In this document: positions 27,279 to 36,147 of the stretch, one piece after another
How positions within the stretch are numbered: the stretch's first letter is position 1
Layout of the letters: every line of letters starts with the position of its first letter
Assembly: GCA_947476185.1 (NCBI GenBank)
Contig: CANJPX010000003.1
Coordinates: 72,707 to 133,221, forward strand
Source: Bacteroidota bacterium
Lineage (GTDB): Bacteria > Bacteroidota > Bacteroidia > 2-12-FULL-35-15
Direction of reading: 5' to 3'
Length of the DNA stretch: 60,515 nt
Notes under the pieces: model-generated
Seen by the model: the letters and a program-made list of their open reading frames with translations, nothing else
Told to the model about the DNA's origin: nothing
The model's database searches: none
Program-made: the position numbers and the translations under genes

Positions 27279-28469
27279 TTATTTCCCTATTGCATCAACA
27301 CCGGGTAAACTTCCGCTTTCGATATATTCCAACAAAGCACCACCACCCGTGGAAACATAAGAAACATCATTTCCGAAATGGTATTTATTGATTGCGGCAA
27401 CAGAATCTCCGCCCCCAATTAAAGAGTAAGCCCCCTTTTTAGTTGCTGCCACAATTGCTTCTGCTACAGCTTTTGTTCCGTGTTCAAAATTTTCCATTTC
27501 AAAAACGCCCATTGGACCGTTCCACAAAATAGTTTTTGAATTTGCAATTACTTCAGCGTATATTTTTTCTGTTTCAGGACCGATATCCAGACCCATCCAA
27601 CCACTTGGGATATTTTTAATATCTACAGTTTTATTGTTTGCATCGTTGGCAAATTTATCGGCAATAATTGTATCAACAGGAATATAAATATTCACACCCT
27701 TTGCTTTTGCTTCCGATACTATTTTTAATGCAATGTCAAGTTTATCTTCTTCTACAAGTGAGCCTCCAACATTGCCACCTTGTGCCTTCACAAATGTATA
27801 AGCCATACCTCCGCCTATGATCAGGTTGTTTATTTTATCAAGCAGATTTTCAATTATTAATATTTTTCCTGAAACCTTGGCTCCACCCATAATTGCTGTT
27901 AGCGGTTTTTCTGAACAGGTCAAAACTTTATCGATGCTGGCGAGCTCGTTTGCCATTACATAACCAAAAACTTTATCGTTTGGAAAAAACTTCGCTACAA
28001 TAGTTGTAGAAGCGTGTGCGCGATGTGCAGTACCAAAAGCATCGTTTACATAAACATCTCCAAGTGAAGCCAATTCTTGTGCAAACGATTCTGTTCCGGC
28101 AGTTTCCTGTTTGTGAAAACGAAGGTTTTCTAATAACAAGACATCTCCCGGATTTAAATTTTTTGCTGCGTCTTTGGCAATTGCGCCGATACAATCATCT
28201 GCAAATGCAACACTTTTTCCAAGTTCCTTACTTAGGTGATTGACAATATGCTTCAATGAAAATTTGTCTTCTGGAATATCCTTTGGGCGACCAAGGTGCG
28301 ACATTAAAATAACTGCACCTCCATCTGCTAATATTTTATTTATTGTTGGCAGCGCAGCACGAATTCGCGTGTCATCTGTAATATTAAAATTTGCATCAAG
28401 CGGAACATTGAAGTCCACGCGTACCAATGCCTTTTTCCCCTGGAAATTATAGTTGTCAACTGTTTTCAT
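27279..28469 (-). CDS. pgk: Phosphoglycerate kinase
   Basis: 396 residues, full length. Transfers phosphate between 1,3-bisphosphoglycerate and ADP in glycolysis and gluconeogenesis. Diagnostic motifs are [32 protein letters not shown], the basic patch and [21 protein letters not shown], and the nucleotide site ending [16 protein letters not shown]. The C-terminal [21 protein letters not shown] is the standard family ending. It is transcribed against the GT-C gene with only two bases between the stops and no terminator in the gap, so the two transcripts may overlap. Confidence 0.98.
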   Translation of the reverse strand: MKTVDNYNFQGKKALVRVDFNVPLDANFNITDDTRIRAALPTINKILADGGAVILMSHLGRPKDIPEDKFSLKHIVNHLSKELGKSVAFADDCIGAIAKDAAKNLNPGDVLLLENLRFHKQETAGTESFAQELASLGDVYVNDAFGTAHRAHASTTIVAKFFPNDKVFGYVMANELASIDKVLTCSEKPLTAIMGGAKVSGKILIIENLLDKINNLIIGGGMAYTFVKAQGGNVGGSLVEEDKLDIALKIVSEAKAKGVNIYIPVDTIIADKFANDANNKTVDIKNIPSGWMGLDIGPETEKIYAEVIANSKTILWNGPMGVFEMENFEHGTKAVAEAIVAATKKGAYSLIGGGDSVAAINKYHFGNDVSYVSTGGGALLEYIESGSLPGVDAIGK

Positions 28470-28494
28470 TGAAGCGAGATTAAATTTTCTGCTG

Positions 28495-28502
28495 CAAAAT
28501 TA
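28495..28502 (-). promoter_or_regulatory. -7 box (TAATTTTG) upstream of pgk
   Basis: On the - strand TAATTTTG fits TAnnTTTG exactly, 25 bases upstream of the pgk ATG. No clear -33 TTG lies at the normal distance. Confidence 0.4.
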
Positions 28503-28668
28503 GCATAACTCTCCAAAGGAAAAAATGATTTTTAAAGAAAAGCTGGTAGAAGCCATACAAGCGCGTGCTATCCGGATCAAAGCGAATGAGTTTTGATAAA
28601 ATGGCCTATATTTTAACTGCAAAACTGCGTCGATTGGTTTTGAAATAAAAAATTCCTTCAAAATTATT

Positions 28669-28706
28669 TTGTCATGTCGAAAAGTATTTAGACATTTGCC
28701 TAAATA
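28669..28706 (+). promoter_or_regulatory. sdpR promoter overlapped by an inverted-repeat operator
   Basis: TTG at 28669-28671 and GACATTTG at 28691-28698 (19-base spacer) make a near-consensus promoter. A perfect 7-bp inverted repeat, TATTTAG (28685-28691), eight-base spacer, CTAAATA (28700-28706), overlaps the -7 box. This spacing suits an ArsR-type dimer, so binding by the downstream SdpR-like protein would block its own transcription. Confidence 0.65.
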
Positions 28707-28724
28707 TATAAATATCTAATTAAA

Positions 28725-29009
28725 ATGAATTTACTATTTAAAGCACTAGGGGACCCAACGAGAAGGCAGATTATCGACCTGCTCCGTAAGCGGGACATGA
28801 ACGCTGGAGAGATAGCGGACTATTTTTCCATCAGCAAACCCAGTATTTCCCACCATCTAGATCTTTTAAAACAGGCAAATGTGGTGTTGTCAATTAAGGA
28901 GGGGCAGTTTATTACCTACTCATTGAACACCACCGTTTTTGATGAAATGGTAAAATGGGTGATCGATATTTCTGATAAACAAACGAAAAAAGCAAGATCT
29001 AAAAAATAA
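28725..29009 (+). CDS. SdpR-like ArsR-family transcriptional autorepressor
   Basis: 94 residues with a winged helix-turn-helix: LFKALGDPTRRQIIDLLRKRDMNAGEIA, then FSISKPSISHHLDLLKQANVV, then the wing IKEGQFITYSLNTTVF. The absence of metal-binding cysteines and the phrase 'SISHHLDLLKQA' match the SdpR/autorepressor branch of ArsR proteins, which in Bacillus represses the sdpRI operon and is itself sequestered by SdpI at the membrane. An inverted repeat overlaps its promoter, and an SdpI-family gene follows 22 bp later. The pairing makes the identification fairly firm; the signal is unknown. Confidence 0.9.
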   Translation: MNLLFKALGDPTRRQIIDLLRKRDMNAGEIADYFSISKPSISHHLDLLKQANVVLSIKEGQFITYSLNTTVFDEMVKWVIDISDKQTKKARSKK

Positions 29010-29030
29010 AAAACTAAAAAAACATAGACA

Positions 29031-29669
29031 ATGAAAAATTTTAAAAACGACTGGTTAATTTGGATGATCATTTTAGTTCCATTTCTTTTTGTGGCCTATT
29101 TTTGGAAACAGTTTCCGGAACAAATTGCAACACATTTTGGTTTTGATGGAAAACCGGATGATTACAGCAGTAGGGTTACCGGACTGATCTTGCTTCCTTC
29201 CATAAATATTTTATTTTATTTTTTATTCATTGCTCTTCCTAAGATCGATCCGAGAAAGAAGAGCTATGCGCTCTTTCCTGAAAAATATAAGATCATTCGT
29301 TTGGCGATCCATTCGTTTTTGTCTTTCATTTTGATGATAACCATTTTCTTTTCTTTGGGCTATAACTTCAATTTGAGCTTTATGGTTCTGTACGGAATTT
29401 TGGTTTTATTCTTAATACTGGGAAACCTGATGGGCAATGTCAGGAACAATTTTTTTGTCGGAATCCGAACTCCGTGGACCCTTTCCGACGAAGAGGTTTG
29501 GACAAGGACTCACCGGTTCACCGCAAAGCTTTGGGTTTATTCAACAATTGTGATCATGCTTATTTTGCCCTTTTTACCACAACCGGAAATTGTTTTTGGC
29601 GTTTACATTGCATTGATTACAATTGTTCCGATCACATATTCCTATATTATTTTTAAAAAACGCGAATAG
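29031..29669 (+). CDS. SdpI-family membrane protein
   Basis: 212 residues with six predicted membrane helices. The N-terminus (WKQFPEQIATHFGFDGKPDDYSSR) is a DUF1648 segment. The C-terminal half has the SdpI hallmark LGNLMGNVRNNFFVGIRTPWTL followed by SDEEVWTRTHRFTAKLW. In Bacillus, SdpI both protects against the SdpC toxin and titrates the repressor SdpR. Here no SdpABC toxin genes are seen, so it is more likely a self-protection or signal-sensing protein. It is co-transcribed with the ArsR-type regulator just upstream. Confidence 0.92.
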   Translation: MKNFKNDWLIWMIILVPFLFVAYFWKQFPEQIATHFGFDGKPDDYSSRVTGLILLPSINILFYFLFIALPKIDPRKKSYALFPEKYKIIRLAIHSFLSFILMITIFFSLGYNFNLSFMVLYGILVLFLILGNLMGNVRNNFFVGIRTPWTLSDEEVWTRTHRFTAKLWVYSTIVIMLILPFLPQPEIVFGVYIALITIVPITYSYIIFKKRE

Positions 29670-29779
29670 AGAAATATCCGAACCAAGGAGAATTCGGGGC
29701 ACAAATTCTACTATAATTTTAAACACAATCCGCTGTTCAAAATTTATGATATAGCCGTTTTTTGCGTTAAATGATTTGT

Positions 29780-29787
29780 TATCTTTG
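29780..29787 (+). promoter_or_regulatory. -7 box (TATCTTTG) upstream of holB
   Basis: TATCTTTG is an exact TAnnTTTG match, 15 bases before the holB ATG. The nearest TTG upstream (29762-29764) leaves a 15-base spacer, a little short. Confidence 0.55.
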
Positions 29788-29802
29788 AAAGCGTAAAAAA
29801 CA

Positions 29803-30945
29803 ATGCTATTCAAAGAAATCATAGGTCAGCAAGCTGTAAAAGACAGGCTTGTTCGCTCTTTTAAGGAAGGGCGGATAAGTCATGCCCAACTGTTTCTTGG
29901 TCCTGAAGGTTCCGGTAGCTTGCCGATGGCAATGGCATACGCCCAATATATTTCCTGCAAAAATAAAACAGAAGACGACTCTTGCGCCCAATGTTCTTCT
30001 TGTGTGAAATACAATAAATTGATACACCCGGATCTGCACTTTGTTTATCCTGTAGCGCTTTCCAAAGATGTAAAAACAAGTACAGATGTGGCCGTAAATT
30101 GGCGAGAAGCATTTTTAGATAATCCATACATCACGCTGTTTAATTGGTTTGAATTGCTATCCGCAGAAAACAAACAAGCGGTGATAGGCGTTGAGGAAAG
30201 CGGTGAGATACTTCGTAAATTAAGCCTTACCACATACGAGGCAGAGTATAAAATAATGATCATTTGGCAGGCCGAAAAAATGAATCCTGCTGCAGCAAAT
30301 AAACTTTTAAAGATCCTGGAAGAGCCACCAGACAAGACCTTGTTTTTACTTGTTTGCGAAAATGAAGATCAGCTGTTGCGGACAATTGTTTCCAGAACGC
30401 AACTGATAAAGATCAACAAGATCTCTGATACAGATCTGTCGGATGCCCTTGTTTCACAACACGGGCAAACGGTTGATGCTGCTGAAAAAATTGCACATTT
30501 GGCAGATGGTAGCTATGCTGCAGCGCTTTTGTTGATGAGTGAAAATGAAAATGCCGGTCAAAATTTGGCGAGCTTTCAAAAGCTGATGCGTGCCAGCTTA
30601 AAATTTGATCCGAAGGCGGTGTTGTCCTGGATAGAAGATGTTAGTTCTGCCGGGAGAGAGCGTCAGAAGAATTTTTTGAATTATGCATTACACATTATGC
30701 GCGAAAGCGTTATCGTGAATTATGGTGATTCTGGCTTGATCAAGCTTAGCGCGGATGAATTAGAGTTTGTAAAAAAATTCTCTCCATTTATTCACGGAAA
30801 TAATATTGAGCGTTTTATAGAAGAATTAAACAAGGCTCATTTTCATATGGAGCGGAATGCGAATGCAAAAATTTTATTTATGGACCTGGCTTTTAAATTC
30901 AATGAATTGTTGAATGTGGCGAAGCCGGAATTAGTTAATAGTTAA
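29803..30945 (+). CDS. holB: DNA polymerase III subunit delta'
   Basis: 380 residues of the clamp-loader AAA+ family. The delta' subunit is the rigid 'stator' of the complex that loads the sliding clamp. Motifs: FKEIIGQQAVKDRLVRSF at the start; a P-loop-like GPEGSGSLPMA in which the lysine is missing, as is usual for delta' that does not hydrolyse ATP; a zinc site with cysteines in SCKN...SCAQCSSC; MNPAAANKLLKILEEPPD (sensor/Walker B side) and IVSRTQLI (SRC-like motif). It starts the block holB / PSP1 / gldH / PBP1A, a frequent Bacteroidota order. Confidence 0.92.
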   Translation: MLFKEIIGQQAVKDRLVRSFKEGRISHAQLFLGPEGSGSLPMAMAYAQYISCKNKTEDDSCAQCSSCVKYNKLIHPDLHFVYPVALSKDVKTSTDVAVNWREAFLDNPYITLFNWFELLSAENKQAVIGVEESGEILRKLSLTTYEAEYKIMIIWQAEKMNPAAANKLLKILEEPPDKTLFLLVCENEDQLLRTIVSRTQLIKINKISDTDLSDALVSQHGQTVDAAEKIAHLADGSYAAALLLMSENENAGQNLASFQKLMRASLKFDPKAVLSWIEDVSSAGRERQKNFLNYALHIMRESVIVNYGDSGLIKLSADELEFVKKFSPFIHGNNIERFIEELNKAHFHMERNANAKILFMDLAFKFNELLNVAKPELVNS

Positions 30946-31000
30946 ATATAAAAGTTTTGAGATGTGTTTAACATTTCAAATCAAATAATCGAGATAAAAA

Positions 31001-32377
31001 ATGGGATGTAGTGGATGTTCAACAGGTAGAGGTTGTAGTACAGCGAGTACAGGGTTACCTGGAGGTTGCAAGAACAACGGATCCTGTGGTGCCGGAGGGT
31101 GCAATAAATTAAATGTTTTTGATTGGCTTGCAAACATGGAGCTTCCAAGCGGACAGCCCATTTGTGATATTGTTGAAATACGATTTAAAAATAGCAGAAA
31201 AGGGTTTTACAGAAATGTGAATAATCTTCAGCTGAATGTTGGTGATGTTATAGCAGTTGAAGCGACAGGCGGTCACGATATCGGTGTCATTTCAATTTCC
31301 GGAGAGTTGGTGCGTTTGCAAATGAAAAAACGCAATATAAAAGCCGATTCAGAAGAAATAAAAAAAGTGTATCGTAAAGCAAAACAAGGCGACATTGAAA
31401 AGTGGCAGGAGGCCCAGGGTCTTGAGCAGGCGACCATGTATCGCGCCAGAACGTGTGCAGTGAAACTGAATTTGCAAATGAAGATCAGCGATGTAGAATA
31501 TCAAGGTGACAGAACGAAAGCAATTTTTTATTATACAGCTGAAGACCGCGTAGATTTCCGTGACCTGATAAAAGTGTTGGCAGATGAATTTAAAGTCAGG
31601 ATCGAGATGCGTCAGATCGGAGCACGGCAAGAAGCGGGAAGATTGGGGGCTATAGGATCTTGTGGGCGCGAATTGTGTTGTTCAACGTGGTTAACAGATT
31701 TCCGCTCCGTTTCAACAAGTGCGGCCCGCTATCAGCAACTTTCATTGAATCCGCTGAAACTTGCGGGACAATGCGGGAAGCTAAAATGTTGTTTGAATTT
31801 TGAGTTGGATAGTTATATGGATGCACTTCAGGATTTTCCGGAAGTGAACAATGTAAAGCTGGAAACGGAAAAGGGCAGAGCCTTTCATCAAAAAACAGAT
31901 ATTTTCAGACGAACAATGTTTTTCTCTTATACGCATGAGCCGGATAATTTTATTCCACTTCCTGTTGATCGTGTGAAGGAAATAATGGAGATGAATAAAA
32001 ACAGTGTTAAGCCGGAAGACCTTTTGATCAAAGTGGTTTCAACACGCATTATTGAGAAAAATCCTGATTATGAAAATGTGGTAGGGCAAGACAGCTTAAC
32101 GCGTTTCGACAAGAGTAAAAAACCGAAAAGCAAAAATAAAAAACGTAATGGTCCGCCAAATCCTAATAAACAAGCAGCTGGGGTAAATCCGAATCCAAAC
32201 GCTACAAAGCAGGTTACAAATCCGAATCAGAACAAACCAAATCCGAATAAACCGAATCCAAACAACCCTAGCAAAACGAATAATAATCGTCCGCGACCAA
32301 ATAATAATCGTCCACGGCCGAATAACAACACCAATGCTAAGCCGCCACAAAACCTGGAAATAAAAAACCCGGAATAG
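31001..32377 (+). CDS. PSP1 domain protein (RicT/YaaT-like) with Asn/Pro-rich tail
   Basis: 458 residues. A cysteine-rich front (CSGCSTGRGCSTAS, later NNGSCGAGGCN) precedes the PSP1 region (about 70-290), which has RARTCAVKLNLQMKI, EMRQIGARQEAGRLGAIGSCG and ELCCSTWL, then AGQCGKLKCCLNFE. In Bacillus the homologue RicT (YaaT) carries Fe-S clusters with partners and controls RNA processing and development; here the role is inferred. The last 80 residues are a low-complexity Asn/Pro/Lys-rich tail with short tandem repeats. gldH follows 27 bases later. Confidence 0.9.
   Translation: MGCSGCSTGRGCSTASTGLPGGCKNNGSCGAGGCNKLNVFDWLANMELPSGQPICDIVEIRFKNSRKGFYRNVNNLQLNVGDVIAVEATGGHDIGVISISGELVRLQMKKRNIKADSEEIKKVYRKAKQGDIEKWQEAQGLEQATMYRARTCAVKLNLQMKISDVEYQGDRTKAIFYYTAEDRVDFRDLIKVLADEFKVRIEMRQIGARQEAGRLGAIGSCGRELCCSTWLTDFRSVSTSAARYQQLSLNPLKLAGQCGKLKCCLNFELDSYMDALQDFPEVNNVKLETEKGRAFHQKTDIFRRTMFFSYTHEPDNFIPLPVDRVKEIMEMNKNSVKPEDLLIKVVSTRIIEKNPDYENVVGQDSLTRFDKSKKPKSKNKKRNGPPNPNKQAAGVNPNPNATKQVTNPNQNKPNPNKPNPNNPSKTNNNRPRPNNNRPRPNNNTNAKPPQNLEIKNPE
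32279..32320 (+). repeat. 21-bp tandem repeat in the PSP1 protein tail
   Basis: Two adjacent 21-bp copies begin AATAATAATCGTCC (32279 and 32300) and encode Asn-Asn-Arg-Pro-Arg-Pro units. It sits at the end of a longer Asn/Pro-coding stretch that starts near 32160 and is likely length-variable by slippage. Confidence 0.7.
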
Positions 32378-32404
32378 ACTGATAAAAAAGGAAAGAACGA
32401 TTTT

Positions 32405-32896
32405 ATGAGTAGAATAAAAACAAACCGGATCAAAAGTTTAACGGCAACCTCTTTGCTGCTGTTAGCGATATTTTTTTCTTCCTGCGACAGAGCCCGGCTT
32501 TATGAACAGAATAAGTCGATTCCGGAAAGCGGTTGGTCGCAAACAAACATTCTGAAATTTGATGTGGACATTAAAGACCCCTCAACGCCGGCTAATTTTT
32601 ATGTGAATGTGCGCAATGCAGACGGCTACCCTTATGGAAATATTTTTCTATTCGTAAAAACGGTGTTCCCTAATGGAAAACTTTCCAATGATACTTTGGA
32701 GTGTGTGTTAGCAGATGAAAAAGGGAAGTGGCTAGGAACGGGTATGGGCGATATTTACGACAATCAGATACCATTTAAGCGAAATGTCCGTTTCCCCTTG
32801 GCTGGAACATATCATTTTGAAATAGCACAGGGAATGCGGATCGAATCTGTTCCGTTGATCATGGATATTGGGTTGAGAATAGAGAAAGCAGAATAA
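32405..32896 (+). CDS. gldH: Gliding motility lipoprotein GldH
   Basis: 163 residues. A lipoprotein signal (LTATSLLLLAIFFSSC, Cys27) is followed by the GldH pattern: YEQNKSIPESGWSQTNILKFDVDI, then FYVNVRNADGYPYGNIFLFV, then GKWLGTGMGDIYDNQIPFKRN. GldH is one of the Gld proteins needed for gliding in flavobacteria; it probably acts in the periplasm or on the outer-membrane side of the motility/T9SS apparatus. Its place between the PSP1 gene and PBP1A is conserved. Gliding itself cannot be inferred from one gene, but T9SS tails and PorP/SprF elsewhere in the window fit. Confidence 0.92.
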   Translation: MSRIKTNRIKSLTATSLLLLAIFFSSCDRARLYEQNKSIPESGWSQTNILKFDVDIKDPSTPANFYVNVRNADGYPYGNIFLFVKTVFPNGKLSNDTLECVLADEKGKWLGTGMGDIYDNQIPFKRNVRFPLAGTYHFEIAQGMRIESVPLIMDIGLRIEKAE

Positions 32897-32958
32897 ATCA
32901 ATTTGGAAATTGCCCAATTTGAAAAGGAGAAAAACTAAAAAATAATTACAGAGCCTGT

Positions 32959-32985
32959 CCCCCTCTCCGAGGGGGTAGGGGGAGG
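32959..32985 (+). repeat. G/C-rich hairpin element before PBP1A
   Basis: CCCCCTC (32959-32965) and GAGGGGG (32969-32975) form a 7-bp stem with a 3-base loop, followed by TAGGGGGAGGAAAAA before the ATG at 32991. It has the look of a dispersed Bacteroidota intergenic element. It places a strong hairpin and a GGAGG-type ribosome-binding sequence right at the start codon of PBP1A. Confidence 0.6.
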
Positions 32986-32990
32986 AAAAA

Positions 32991-35258
32991 ATGAGTGCAG
33001 AAAAAGCGAAGCAAAACAATTATAGAAAATTCATCATTTGGTTTTGGTTGATATTTGGCGGACCGGTTGTTGGGTTGCTTGTATTCGTTTTGTGCATCCG
33101 CTTATTTAGCGATTTACCGAATACAGAAGAACTACAAAATCCAAGAACATTTTTAGCAACCGAAGTTTATTCAAGCGACATGAAAGTGCTTGGGAAATAT
33201 TATGCTGAAAATAGGACCAATGTTAAATTTGAAGAGATCTCTCCAAATGTTGTCAATGCGCTTGTTGCTACTGAAGACGCCCGTTTTTATGATCATTCAG
33301 GAATAGATCTGCGTGCACTTGGAAGGGCTATTTTCGGAGGGTTGACAGGAAGTTCTGCCAGCGGAGGGGGTAGTACTATCACACAACAGTTGGCGAAAAT
33401 GCTTTTCCCCAGAGAAGACCTCAGTAAAATGGGTCTGGTTCTCAGAAAATTCAAAGAGTGGATCATTGCTGTAAAGCTAGAAAGAGAATATACCAAGCAA
33501 GAGATCCTTGCTATGTATCTGAATAAATTCGATTATGTAAATAACGCAGTTGGAATAAAATCTGCCGCACAAATTTACTTTGGAACAACGGCTGACTCAT
33601 TGAGAATAGAGCAAGCTGCAACGCTTGTGGGAATGGCTAAAAACCCGGCCTACTTTAATCCCAACCGTTTTCATGATCGGTCAGAAGGAAGAAGAAATAC
33701 TGTTCTGCGGCAAATGGAGAAGTATGGATATATAACAAAAACGCAATGTGACTCCCTTCAAAAAATCCCTTTAAAATTAAATTTTCATCCCGAGGACCAC
33801 AACGAAGGGTTGGCGCCTTATCTCCGTGAATACATAAGGGATGTTTTCTTGAAAAAGTGGTGTGAGGAAAACCGTAAACCTGACGGAACAAAGTATGATG
33901 TATATCGCGATGGATTAAAAATATACACCACCATCGACTCGCGTATGCAGCGCTATGCAGAAGAAGCGGTAAGGGAACACCTTACAGAACTGCAACAATC
34001 TTTTAATAAAGAATTGAAGAACAAAAAGAATGCACCATTCGCATGGAATGTGAACAAGGAAGAAATTAAAAGTTTGATGTATCAGGGAATGAAGCGCTCT
34101 GAGCGGTATCGCGTCCTAAAAAAGGGGGGAATGAGTGAAGCGGAAATATTAAAAAATTTCTATACAAAAGTTCCGATGACCGTTTTTTCCTGGAAAAAAG
34201 AAATTGATACGGTCATGTCACCATGGGACTCTATCAGATATTACAAAGGTTTTTTACAAACAGGTTTTATGTCCATAGAGCCGCAAACAGGCTATATCAA
34301 AGCCTGGGTAGGTGGCAATAACCATAAATATTTTCAGTATGACCACGTTCAAATTGGACATGCCCGTCAGGTTGGTTCCACCTTTAAAACCTTTGTTTAT
34401 GCCTTAGCGATTCAAGAAGGCTATTCACCATGCTATCGTTTGCCGAACGTCAGAACGTGTATTGATATGCCTGCAGGACAACCGCAATATTGTCCGGATA
34501 ATGCTGCAGGAGAAGAAAAATACAATGGAAGGATCATAACGCTTCAACAAGCACTTGCTCTATCTATTAACTATGTTTCTGCTTATCTGATAAAACAATT
34601 TGGTCCGCAGGCGGTAGCAGACCTCGCTCACAGAATGGGGGTGGTTAGTAAGATCGATCCTACGCCATCTATTTGTTTGGGAACACCGGAGATTTCGGTC
34701 TTTGAAATGGTAGGTGCAGAAGCAACATTTGCAAACAAAGGCACTTGGATAGAACCCACATTTGTAACGCGAATAGAGGATAAAAACGGTAAGGTATTAG
34801 CAGATTTTGCGCCACGCACCGAAGAGGTCATGAACGAAGAAAAAGCATATGTCATGTTGCAACTGATGAAAGGCGTTGTGGATATAGGAACCGGCGTTCG
34901 ATTAAGATATCGTTATAAATTCAAACAGCCAATGGCGGGTAAAACCGGAACAACCCAGCACAATTCTGATGGCTGGTACATGGGCATTACCCCGGATCTT
35001 GTTTCAGGATGTTGGGTGGGAGCAGATGATCGTTCGGTACATTTTGATCACGGTGACCAAGGGCAGGGCGCTCAAATGGCATTGCCTATATGGGCGAAAT
35101 ACATGCAAAAAGTTTATGCAGATAAAACAATAAAAATTTCACAAGGAGAATTTGAGAAACCCGCAAAGAAAATTGATATTGAAATGGATTGCAGTAAGTA
35201 CAATAAGGAGTTAGAAAGCGGTGTGGACGACTCTTTTAATACAGGAGAAGAAAATTAG
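32991..35258 (+). CDS. Penicillin-binding protein 1A (bifunctional transglycosylase-transpeptidase)
   Basis: 755 residues with one N-terminal membrane helix (about 12-38). The GT51 glycosyltransferase domain has the catalytic Glu95 in VATEDARFYDHSGIDLRALGR, and SGGGSTITQQLAKMLFP. The transpeptidase domain has the Ser463-x-x-Lys466 motif in VGSTFKTF, SINYVSAYL (SxN), and K651-T-G in AGKTGTTQHNSDGWYMG. It makes and cross-links peptidoglycan strands in the periplasm. It lies downstream of gldH with a hairpin element at its ribosome-binding site. Confidence 0.96.
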   Translation: MSAEKAKQNNYRKFIIWFWLIFGGPVVGLLVFVLCIRLFSDLPNTEELQNPRTFLATEVYSSDMKVLGKYYAENRTNVKFEEISPNVVNALVATEDARFYDHSGIDLRALGRAIFGGLTGSSASGGGSTITQQLAKMLFPREDLSKMGLVLRKFKEWIIAVKLEREYTKQEILAMYLNKFDYVNNAVGIKSAAQIYFGTTADSLRIEQAATLVGMAKNPAYFNPNRFHDRSEGRRNTVLRQMEKYGYITKTQCDSLQKIPLKLNFHPEDHNEGLAPYLREYIRDVFLKKWCEENRKPDGTKYDVYRDGLKIYTTIDSRMQRYAEEAVREHLTELQQSFNKELKNKKNAPFAWNVNKEEIKSLMYQGMKRSERYRVLKKGGMSEAEILKNFYTKVPMTVFSWKKEIDTVMSPWDSIRYYKGFLQTGFMSIEPQTGYIKAWVGGNNHKYFQYDHVQIGHARQVGSTFKTFVYALAIQEGYSPCYRLPNVRTCIDMPAGQPQYCPDNAAGEEKYNGRIITLQQALALSINYVSAYLIKQFGPQAVADLAHRMGVVSKIDPTPSICLGTPEISVFEMVGAEATFANKGTWIEPTFVTRIEDKNGKVLADFAPRTEEVMNEEKAYVMLQLMKGVVDIGTGVRLRYRYKFKQPMAGKTGTTQHNSDGWYMGITPDLVSGCWVGADDRSVHFDHGDQGQGAQMALPIWAKYMQKVYADKTIKISQGEFEKPAKKIDIEMDCSKYNKELESGVDDSFNTGEEN

Positions 35259-35316
35259 AACAATTAATTAACCCCGAACGAAGGGGGTAAATTCTTAAAA
35301 ATTCGTTATTTGCATC

Positions 35317-36024
35317 ATGAATAAAACAGTAAAAAATGCCGATGAGGCAATCAAAGACATTCAAGACAATGCAACCATAATGCTTGGTGGTTTTGGCTTG
35401 TGCGGTATCCCGGAAAATTGTATCACAGCGCTTGTAAAAAAAGGTGTAAAGGGATTGACGTGTATCTCAAACAATGCCGGCGTGGATGATTTTGGTATCG
35501 GCTTGATGTTGAATACGCGTCAGGTAAAAAAAATGATCTCTTCTTATGTGGGCGAGAACGCCGAATTCGAGCGGCAATTATTAAGCGGAGAATTAGAAGT
35601 TGAATTGATCCCGCAAGGAACTTTAGCTACGCGGTGTTTGGCTGCGGGATACGGAATGCCGGCAATATTTACACCTGCCGGAGTGGGAACAGAGGTTGCA
35701 ATAGGAAAAGAGTCGCGGAAATTTATGGTGGAAGGTGTAGAAAAAGAGTTTTTAATGGAGATGGCTTTTGATGCTGATTTTGCAATTGTAAAAGCATGGA
35801 AAGGCGACCCTCACGGTAATTTAATTTTTCGCGAAACAGCACGTAACTTCAACCCGATGATGGCTATGGCAGGAAAGATCACTATTGCGGAGGTGGAAGA
35901 ATTGGTTCCTGCAGGATCTTTAGATCCGGATCAAATACACACTCCCGGAATTTATGTGCACCGGATTTTCCAAGGAGCGAATTATGAAAAACGAATTGAG
36001 CAACGTACGGTTAGGAAAAGATAA
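35317..36024 (+). CDS. scoA: 3-oxoacid CoA-transferase subunit A
   Basis: 235 residues of the family-I CoA-transferase alpha subunit. It carries [16 protein letters not shown] (CoA-binding loop), [17 protein letters not shown], and [30 protein letters not shown]. With the beta subunit it moves CoA from succinyl-CoA to acetoacetate (ketone-body use); some relatives use other acids. It is followed 123 bases later by the beta subunit on the same strand. A stem-loop-like ACCCC/GGGGT pair (35271-35290) lies before it, after PBP1A. Confidence 0.93.
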   Translation: MNKTVKNADEAIKDIQDNATIMLGGFGLCGIPENCITALVKKGVKGLTCISNNAGVDDFGIGLMLNTRQVKKMISSYVGENAEFERQLLSGELEVELIPQGTLATRCLAAGYGMPAIFTPAGVGTEVAIGKESRKFMVEGVEKEFLMEMAFDADFAIVKAWKGDPHGNLIFRETARNFNPMMAMAGKITIAEVEELVPAGSLDPDQIHTPGIYVHRIFQGANYEKRIEQRTVRKR

Positions 36025-36147
36025 TTTGAAAAAGAAGGCAAAAAACCAACGAAAGAAAACATAGAAATTAAGATAGAACAAAAACAAATGCTGTGTTAAC
36101 GAGAAACCCGTTTTCAAATTAACCCTCTCTCAAATTTTCAAATTATT

